From Dehalococcoidia bacterium (GTDB lineage Bacteria > Chloroflexota > Dehalococcoidia > UBA3495): a stretch of 11,499 nt of DNA. A model generated the notes under the pieces. That model searched no databases. It was not told the origin of the DNA and was given only the letters and a program-made list of their open reading frames with translations. The stretch is from assembly GCA_028822675.1 (NCBI GenBank), contig JAPKDE010000061.1, forward strand, positions 1 to 11,499, written 5' to 3'. This document shows positions 7,474 through 11,499 of this stretch, one piece after another. The position numbers and the translations under genes were made by a program. The first letter of the stretch is position 1. Each line of letters starts with the position of its first letter.

Positions 7474-8391
7474 ATGGGTATTCTCTACGAGAAAAAAGGC
7501 CATATCGCGTACGTCACCATCGATAATCCCGACAAAGGGAACATCCTAGACCATGACACATCTGATGAGATTAGCCAGATATGGAAAGACATCTGGGACG
7601 ACCGTGACGTCCGCGCAACAATACTGACCGGCAGCGGCGATCGGCATTTCTGTGCCGGTCATAACCTGGCCCCGCCGCCCGACGTTTCCCCTGAAGACCT
7701 GGAGCGGATACGGACGGAAAACATCTTCTGGCCACTTTCCGGAACGGTTAACGGTGCCAAGATGGGCGCTGACGGTCGGCTGGGCGATCACTACCCCCAA
7801 ATATGGAAGCCGGTGATTGGTGCCATCAACGGCTGGGCCGCCGGGGCTGGGTTTTACATCCTGCTCACTTCAACCGACATCCGGGTGGCCTGCGACGAAC
7901 ACGCCAGGTTTAAGTTTGCCTTGCTGAGCCAAGGGTGGGTTGGCAATGGCCCCGGAGCTAGTTATCTGACACGGCAGATATCCCACGCCGACGCTATGAA
8001 GATACTGCTGACGGACGAAGCTTTCGACGCCAAAGAAGCTCTGCGAATCAACCTGATAAACGAGGTTGTCGCCCATGATCAGTTGATGGTTCGGGCGGAA
8101 GAAATTGCAGATAGAATCGCGGGAATGCCACCGGTGGCAGTCCGCATGATGAAGGAATTTGCCATCCGGTTTAGGGACGTCCCAGTGTCGGAAGCGTGGC
8201 GAGTGCAGACCCTGTTTAACACCCTGCTGACCCAGCTCACCACTGACGGAGATGAAGGCCGTAAAGCCTTCTTGGAAAAGCGACCAGCAGACTTCACCGG
8301 CGGCATCAGGCCCAAGGCACCAGGCTTCCCGGAACTCAGCCCAGAAGAACGGGCTTTGTTGGACGAAACGCGCCGGGAACTATACGGATAA
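7474..8391 (+). CDS. Crotonase (enoyl-CoA hydratase/isomerase) family protein lacking the two hydratase Glu
   Basis: A 305-residue crotonase, slightly longer than the usual 255-270. The oxyanion-hole segments are clear: HFCAGHNL (58-65) and INGWAAGAGF (118-127). ATG at 7474 has GGAG seven bases upstream. It follows the CoA-transferase pair by 91 nt and probably belongs to the same pathway, acting on the CoA thioester they make. At the positions of Glu144 and Glu164 of rat enoyl-CoA hydratase I align Leu150 and Lys176, so ordinary hydration is doubtful. Isomerase, hydrolase, decarboxylase or C-C lyase activity, all known in the superfamily, is possible. The extra length is partly an insertion after residue 66 (about 66-110) and a Pro-rich tail. 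Confidence 0.9.
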   Translation: MGILYEKKGHIAYVTIDNPDKGNILDHDTSDEISQIWKDIWDDRDVRATILTGSGDRHFCAGHNLAPPPDVSPEDLERIRTENIFWPLSGTVNGAKMGADGRLGDHYPQIWKPVIGAINGWAAGAGFYILLTSTDIRVACDEHARFKFALLSQGWVGNGPGASYLTRQISHADAMKILLTDEAFDAKEALRINLINEVVAHDQLMVRAEEIADRIAGMPPVAVRMMKEFAIRFRDVPVSEAWRVQTLFNTLLTQLTTDGDEGRKAFLEKRPADFTGGIRPKAPGFPELSPEERALLDETRRELYG

Positions 8392-8417
8392 AACTGTACT
8401 TTTTTACCTTTTTGTGC

Positions 8418-8879
8418 CTATATTATGGCAATTGGCGCCTTTTTAATAAAAACTTTAGAAAGCCATTCCACCGAGTTATCAAGGTCATTAAAACTGTAAT
8501 TCAGCACTCGTTGGTCTGTTCCATCCCCGCCAACAGTGGCAATGATATTGGTCACTGACTCGGTCATTTCGCCGTCGTCAATAACTAGGATTTTTGGCAC
8601 GGGACTGGTCTTGAACCCTTCGGCAATAATCAGGTCCGGCTGGGCTTTTGCCTGGGTCTGAACCAAGGCAGCCAACGACGCTAAAGAACTGTCTTGGTTG
8701 ACCCGTTCTACCATGGTCCGCCGGTCTGGCGAACTGGCTATTGCTACCACTGCTCCCGCCCCATAGAGTCGGTCACTGTCGCTATTTGATCGAGCCGGCT
8801 CATGGCCGTGGGGGCAGTGCTTAATCGCCGTTATCTTATGGCCCCGCGCCGTGAGATTTTCCACCAAGGCCGCGGCCAC
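8418..8879 (-). pseudogene. MobB domain (molybdopterin-guanine dinucleotide synthesis), separated from its P-loop
   Basis: The 153 residues read as the body of MobB, a GTP-binding accessory protein of the bis-MGD cofactor pathway. Visible features are IKHCPHGHE (19-27), DSDRLYGAGA (34-43) and the conserved PDLIIAEGFK (81-90). The first codon, GTG at 8879-8877, directly follows a TGA. The missing P-loop GFSNSGKT is encoded immediately upstream, one frame away from the FmdE-like gene. The domain therefore looks like the C-terminal part of a single FmdE-zinc-MobB protein of about 389 residues, broken by a one-base deletion near 8900 and by TGA at 8880-8882. It could still be made by re-initiation at the GTG (TGAGTG), but without Walker A it would not bind GTP. 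Confidence 0.65.
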
Positions 8880-9586
8880 TCAGGTCTTGCCGCTGTTGGA
8901 AAACCAATCACTGCAACAACCGGTGTCGGCGTAACAACCGACTGGTCTTGGGAAATATTCGTGTCGGTTGTCGGGTTGGTTGAGAGAACGACATCGGGTG
9001 GAGCACAAAGTTCGGCGGTCATGTAATAGGCCCCATTGGCGCAGGCCTTACAGAGAGTGCGGCCATCAACAACCACTTCCCTCTTGTCGTTAATTCCCTC
9101 ACCACACTGGTCGCAGTCAACTCGACTCAGTGAATGACTTGGGAGGTCCTCCTGTCGTAATTTGGACCGCACCAGCGTGACAACAAACAGATCAGCGTCG
9201 TCCATTTCCATGTATGCCTGGGTCTGCGATTCCTTGGTCGAAGCTGTTGCCGAACCGTATTCCTTGGCCCGTTCTCTGGAATCGTCCCTGGCCAACACGC
9301 GGACGGCTTTGTTTTCCCGCAAATTGTAGAAGGTGGCGGCCATCTTGCCGTAGTCCATGAACTTCAAAGTGCGTTTGCCCAATTTGCAGCCGGTAACAGA
9401 CTGAATCGCGTCGGTGGCGCAGCGGTCAATCTCCACGTACACGATCAGGTCCCTGGATGACTTGGGGTCATAAATGCCAACTTTGCGGCATCCCAGCATG
9501 GCAAGGCGAACACCCAACACTTGACCTGGGCATAGGTGCCCGTGATTAGCCGCTGATTGCTTAAGTAGTTCCCCAAGGTCTTCCAT
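8831..9586 (-). CDS. FmdE-domain protein with C4 zinc knuckle, N-terminal part of a broken FmdE-MobB fusion
   Basis: Residues 1-110 are an FmdE-type domain, named after subunit E of molybdenum formylmethanofuran dehydrogenase: HGHLCPGQVLGVR (15-27), CATDAIQSVTGC (56-67), then GK and MDYGKMA. A DksA/TraR-like zinc knuckle follows, with Cys158, Cys161, Cys179 and Cys182. From residue 222 the protein reads PVVAVIGF and then leaves the MobB frame, ending in 22 unrelated residues (to 251). The role is inferred to be molybdenum-cofactor or molybdoenzyme maturation; bacterial FmdE proteins do not imply methanogenesis. The frame is open to an ATG at 9625, but ATG at 9586 is chosen because GGAGG lies seven bases upstream. 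The gene is convergent with the crotonase gene and 295 nt downstream of the phosphoesterase. Confidence 0.8.
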   Translation of the reverse strand: MEDLGELLKQSAANHGHLCPGQVLGVRLAMLGCRKVGIYDPKSSRDLIVYVEIDRCATDAIQSVTGCKLGKRTLKFMDYGKMAATFYNLRENKAVRVLARDDSRERAKEYGSATASTKESQTQAYMEMDDADLFVVTLVRSKLRQEDLPSHSLSRVDCDQCGEGINDKREVVVDGRTLCKACANGAYYMTAELCAPPDVVLSTNPTTDTNISQDQSVVTPTPVVAVIGFPTAARPEWPRPWWKISRRGAIR

Positions 9587-9881
9587 TCCAGTTCCTCCGG
9601 CACACAGATGCAGCTTATTAAACATTCTGAAAGATAGGTACCGGGTGTCACAGTGCCGTTCGCAACAGTTAAAGGGAGTCTATTGGCCTTAAAGGCGCGG
9701 TAAACGAGACCTAAGTTTGGAGAAGACGAACAAGACTTAAATGCGGCGACTATGTCGATTATAGAGGATATCTGGAGGGATTCTATGGGATTTCGAAGAA
9801 CAACAACGGGTAAGACTTCCAGGCGGCCAGTCAAACGACGAATTATGTTTGTGCCGAGAAGGTCAGCCCTTTAATTACCCG
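9587..9881. other. Gap between two leftward genes
   Basis: No large gene fits here. The minus strand holds the GGAGG ribosome site of the FmdE-like gene near 9593-9598. I see no convincing promoter, RNA gene or terminator. The only coding hint is a 29-codon plus-strand reading frame at 9785-9874. Confidence 0.4.
9785..9874 (+). CDS. Possible 29-residue, strongly basic small protein
   Basis: ATG at 9785 is preceded by an excellent GGAGGG (9775-9780 region) at five bases' spacing. The reading frame ends at TAA 9872-9874. The product has nine Arg and two Lys in 29 residues and almost no acidic residues, so it would bind nucleic acid if made. An in-frame ATG at 9752 would lengthen it by 11 residues. 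I do not recognise the sequence; chance is a real possibility, since it lies opposite the leader of the FmdE-like gene. Confidence 0.25.
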   Translation: MGFRRTTTGKTSRRPVKRRIMFVPRRSAL

Positions 9882-10445
9882 TTAGCTGAAGTTAGAAAGG
9901 TTCAGAATCTCGGCGCTCTTCTGGTCGGTGCCCAATTCCATAATGGCAACTTGACCAAGACGCCGTATCTGCTTGGGCAGACTGGGGCTGCCCGGATTCA
10001 CCATCAAAATTCCCTGATATTCTTCAACTACCGGGTAGTGGGTGTGGCCGAATATCACAATGTCCACCGGCGCATTAAACACCTTCTCAAGGGCAGAAGA
10101 AAGATTGGAGTCTTTGGGGAAGTGTTTGGATAAAGGGGTGAACTCGGTCAACTCCTGGGCCATGCCGGGCACCAGCAGATCGTGGATTATCCCAATGCGG
10201 TGGCCCTCAAGCTCAATCACACGGGCCATGTCCACAACGCGGTCGTCTTCTTTGAAATGGGCCTCTGCACCCAACTCAACAGCATATACAGGGGCAATCT
10301 TTTCCAACCAGTCTAGGCAATCTGGCTGGTAAATATCACCGGCGTGAATAATCACGTCAACTCCTTGGAACGCGGCCACAACCTCTGGCGGTGGCTCATC
10401 TCCCACACTGGGGTTATGGGTGTCAGATATCAGTCCCACTTTCAT
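9882..10445 (-). CDS. YfcE/MJ0936-like metallophosphoesterase with altered GN motif
   Basis: A 187-residue calcineurin-like phosphoesterase of the small YfcE/MJ0936 type. These use two metal ions to hydrolyse phosphodiesters or phosphomonoesters, and their physiological substrates are rarely known. Seen are SDTH (7-10), HAGD (34-37), IIHD (86-89), GHTH (133-136) and the family tag NPGS (150-153). The usual GNCD motif, whose Asn bridges the metals, is replaced by GAEA at 59-62, so activity may be altered. ATG at 10445 is chosen over the upstream 10481 because GGAG lies eight bases before it and the protein then begins with the first strand MKVGLISD. The region just upstream carries four tandem short repeats. 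Confidence 0.87.
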   Translation of the reverse strand: MKVGLISDTHNPSVGDEPPPEVVAAFQGVDVIIHAGDIYQPDCLDWLEKIAPVYAVELGAEAHFKEDDRVVDMARVIELEGHRIGIIHDLLVPGMAQELTEFTPLSKHFPKDSNLSSALEKVFNAPVDIVIFGHTHYPVVEEYQGILMVNPGSPSLPKQIRRLGQVAIMELGTDQKSAEILNLSNFS

Positions 10446-10449
10446 GGTA

Positions 10450-10497
10450 ATTACTCCGTGATTATTCCGTGTTTGCTCCACGGGATTACTCCACGGG
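10450..10497 (-). repeat. Four tandem 11-13 bp repeats at the phosphoesterase start
   Basis: On the plus strand the units are ATTACTCCGTG, ATTATTCCGTG, TTTGCTCCACGGG and ATTACTCCACGGG, head to tail with no spacer. Read in the direction of the phosphoesterase gene, each unit contains GGAG or GGAA, and the last supplies the gene's ribosome site. It may be a regulator-binding array or a small expansion of the ribosome-binding region. Confidence 0.6.
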
Positions 10498-10587
10498 CCT
10501 ACGCCAATGGAGCTTTAGGTCATAGTGAGTTGGCTTCCGGTATTCTACACGCAGATACTCCCATACGCCCATCCACCCATGACGTGT

Positions 10588-10596
10588 TGTTACAAT
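10588..10596 (+). promoter_or_regulatory. Extended -10 promoter element for the GlcG/HbpS-like gene
   Basis: TGTTACAAT matches the extended -10 form TGnTATAAT with one mismatch. The -35 region is poor, as is usual for extended -10 promoters. Transcription would start near 10603, about 50 nt before the ATG at 10655. Confidence 0.35.
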
Positions 10597-10654
10597 TCTG
10601 CATGAATAACGCTGGGTAAAGCGCCGAGACCACTAAATTAAGGAGTTTGACTAC

Positions 10655-11104
10655 ATGGCAACGCATAACGACCCTAGCCCCTGCATGGCGATCGCAGAGC
10701 AACATCTGAGCTACGATCAAGTGCAGGCGGCCATGAAAGTAATGATGGACAAAGCCCGCGCCACGTCTGAAACACCAGTGTGCATCGCCATAGTAGATGC
10801 CTCAGGGAATATGGAGGCCTTTGCCAAGATGGACCACGCCCGTGTGTTTACCCGCAGGCATGCCGTGCGGAAGGCCTACTCTGCCGCCATCCTTGGCATC
10901 AACAGCGGCGACTGGGGTGCGCGCATGAAAAACATTGGCCAAAGCGTAAGTGAGAATGGCGATCCCCAGGTCACCTACGAACAGGGTGGCGTCGTCATCA
11001 TCAAAAACGGCGCGATTCTGGGTGGCATTGGAGTTGGTGGTTTACGCGGCCATAACGCCGACGAAGAATTGGGCAAACTGGGCCTGGAAGCCCTGGGACT
11101 ATAG
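10655..11104 (+). CDS. GlcG/HbpS family protein (DUF336-type, possible haem binding)
   Basis: A 149-residue cytoplasmic protein of the GlcG/HbpS fold, which includes a haem-binding sensor component in Streptomyces and proteins encoded beside glycolate and diol operons. The characteristic pattern is clear: AIVDASGNMEAFAKMD (44-59), the RKAYSAA helix, GGVVIIKNGAILGGIGVGG with its glycine-rich strands, then a DEELGKLGLEAL helix. ATG at 10655 has AAGGAG nine bases upstream. The gene stands alone. The function is unknown in most bacteria, and haem binding is not shown by the sequence. There is no signal peptide. Confidence 0.88.
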   Translation: MATHNDPSPCMAIAEQHLSYDQVQAAMKVMMDKARATSETPVCIAIVDASGNMEAFAKMDHARVFTRRHAVRKAYSAAILGINSGDWGARMKNIGQSVSENGDPQVTYEQGGVVIIKNGAILGGIGVGGLRGHNADEELGKLGLEALGL

Positions 11105-11114
11105 TCAGAGACTT

Positions 11115-11176
11115 CAACTCATCAACTACTGGGCAGCTTCAGCAAGTACTGGGTTGCCCTGCGGTTGCCTGAGTTG
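11115..11176 (+). terminator. Composite hairpin between convergent genes
   Basis: CAACTCA (11115-11121) can pair with TGAGTTG (11170-11176). Inside it GGGCAGC (11131-11137) can pair with GTTGCCC (11153-11159), with one G-U pair. No T run follows on either strand, so it is at most a weak terminator for the GlcG/HbpS-like gene and the leftward remnant. Confidence 0.3.
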
Positions 11177-11192
11177 TTAATTAAATGTCTGG

Positions 11193-11498
11193 CTAAGCGT
11201 CTGGTGAAGGGATTACTCCTGTAACTCCTTGTTCCACTAAGTCGTCAATCTCGCTGCCGTTCAGCACTGCGCCGGCAGTCACACCGTGGGCCTGGAGTAG
11301 GTGCATCACCTGATAATGGTCGCGTTCCAATGTCCAGGCAGTGATAATCCCGTCCAGCTCGTCCTGGTTTTAATGGCGTGTGTCTCGTTACTCAAACCGG
11401 GGATCAAACGCCAGGTCGGGCTGTCCGATGGCCTCGCAAAGCCCCAACCATTCATCTTCAGAACTAACGGAAATCGCCGTCCACATGTCATCGCCCAC
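11193..11498 (-). pseudogene. Decayed CaiB/BaiF CoA-transferase, C-terminal part, two internal TAA codons
   Basis: One continuous minus-strand frame from 11498 to the TAG at 11195-11193 reads as the C-terminal part of a class III CoA-transferase. It includes DDMWTAISVSSEDEWLGLCE, GQPDLAFDPRF and, further on, HYQVMHLLQAHGVTAGAVL. The intact subunit at 6210-7382 has the matching DRWVAIAVTNDSEWAALC, RRPDLAS and AMQLLQQAGVPAG, so the relationship is clear though not close. The frame is interrupted by TAA at 11390-11388 and by a second TAA six codons later (11369-11367). It ends about 50 residues earlier than expected, without the usual (L)GxH tail. The gene continues past the right edge of the window. 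Both TAA codons sit where Gln (CAA) would fit. It is best seen as a pseudogene. Confidence 0.7.
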
Positions 11499-11499
11499 G

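Noticed and set aside
8880..8882. TGA read as selenocysteine or tryptophan in the MobB P-loop
   Set aside because: A frameshift is also needed just upstream, subunit 1 of the CoA-transferase ends normally at TGA, and no intact gene here has an in-frame TGA.
9445..9834. Minus-strand frame of 129 codons overlapping the FmdE-like gene
   Set aside because: More than a third lies over the FmdE domain in another frame, the sequence is cysteine-rich with no recognisable motif, and no ribosome site precedes it.
1..11499. CRISPR array, insertion sequence, prophage or tRNA/rRNA genes
   Set aside because: No regularly spaced identical repeats, transposase, integrase, terminal inverted repeats, or recognisable tRNA or rRNA sequence was found.

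Overview
The window looks like a piece of a free-living, heterotrophic bacterial chromosome with moderate GC in the genes and AT-rich gaps. The gene mix is two luciferase-like flavin monooxygenases, several CaiB/BaiF CoA-transferases, a crotonase, a GlcG/HbpS-type protein and a probable HpcH/HpaI aldolase start. That mix resembles Chloroflexota of the SAR202/Dehalococcoidia type, which are rich in these catabolic families. This is inferred from gene content only; no rRNA or tRNA gene is present to settle it.

Layout. 1-360: a probable aldolase start running off the left edge (minus strand), then a gap with a good promoter and two terminator-like hairpins on the plus strand. 361-2637: two divergent flavin-dependent monooxygenases, one LuxA-like (minus) and one RutA/SfnG-like (plus). 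2638-4837: a structured leader and a DEAD-box RNA helicase. The helicase has a long, repeat-built, disordered N-terminal extension and no ordinary start codon in its own frame until 3758; a perfect terminator-type hairpin follows it. 5014-8391: two overlapping CaiB/BaiF CoA-transferase genes and a crotonase, read as a small catabolic operon. 8418-9586 (minus): an FmdE domain, a four-cysteine zinc knuckle and a MobB domain that appear to have been one protein. The gene is now cut by a frameshift and a TGA inside the MobB P-loop. 9882-10445 (minus): a YfcE/MJ0936-like metallophosphoesterase preceded by four tandem short repeats. 10655-11104: a GlcG/HbpS-like protein. 11193-11498 (minus): remains of a third CaiB/BaiF gene with two internal TAA codons.

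How the genes may work together. The CoA-transferase pair plus crotonase can be read as a module that activates an organic acid with CoA and then rearranges, hydrates or hydrolyses the thioester. The monooxygenases would oxidise an organic substrate upstream of such chemistry. The substrate cannot be read from the sequence. Several enzymes lack textbook catalytic residues: CoA-transferase subunit 1 has Glu for Asp, the crotonase lacks both Glu, and the phosphoesterase lacks the Asn of its GN motif. Reactions should not be copied uncritically from family names.

Most unusual points: the broken FmdE-zinc-MobB fusion, the CoA-transferase pair in which only the second gene keeps the catalytic Asp, the helicase start and its 15-nt coding repeats, and the decayed CoA-transferase copy at the right edge.
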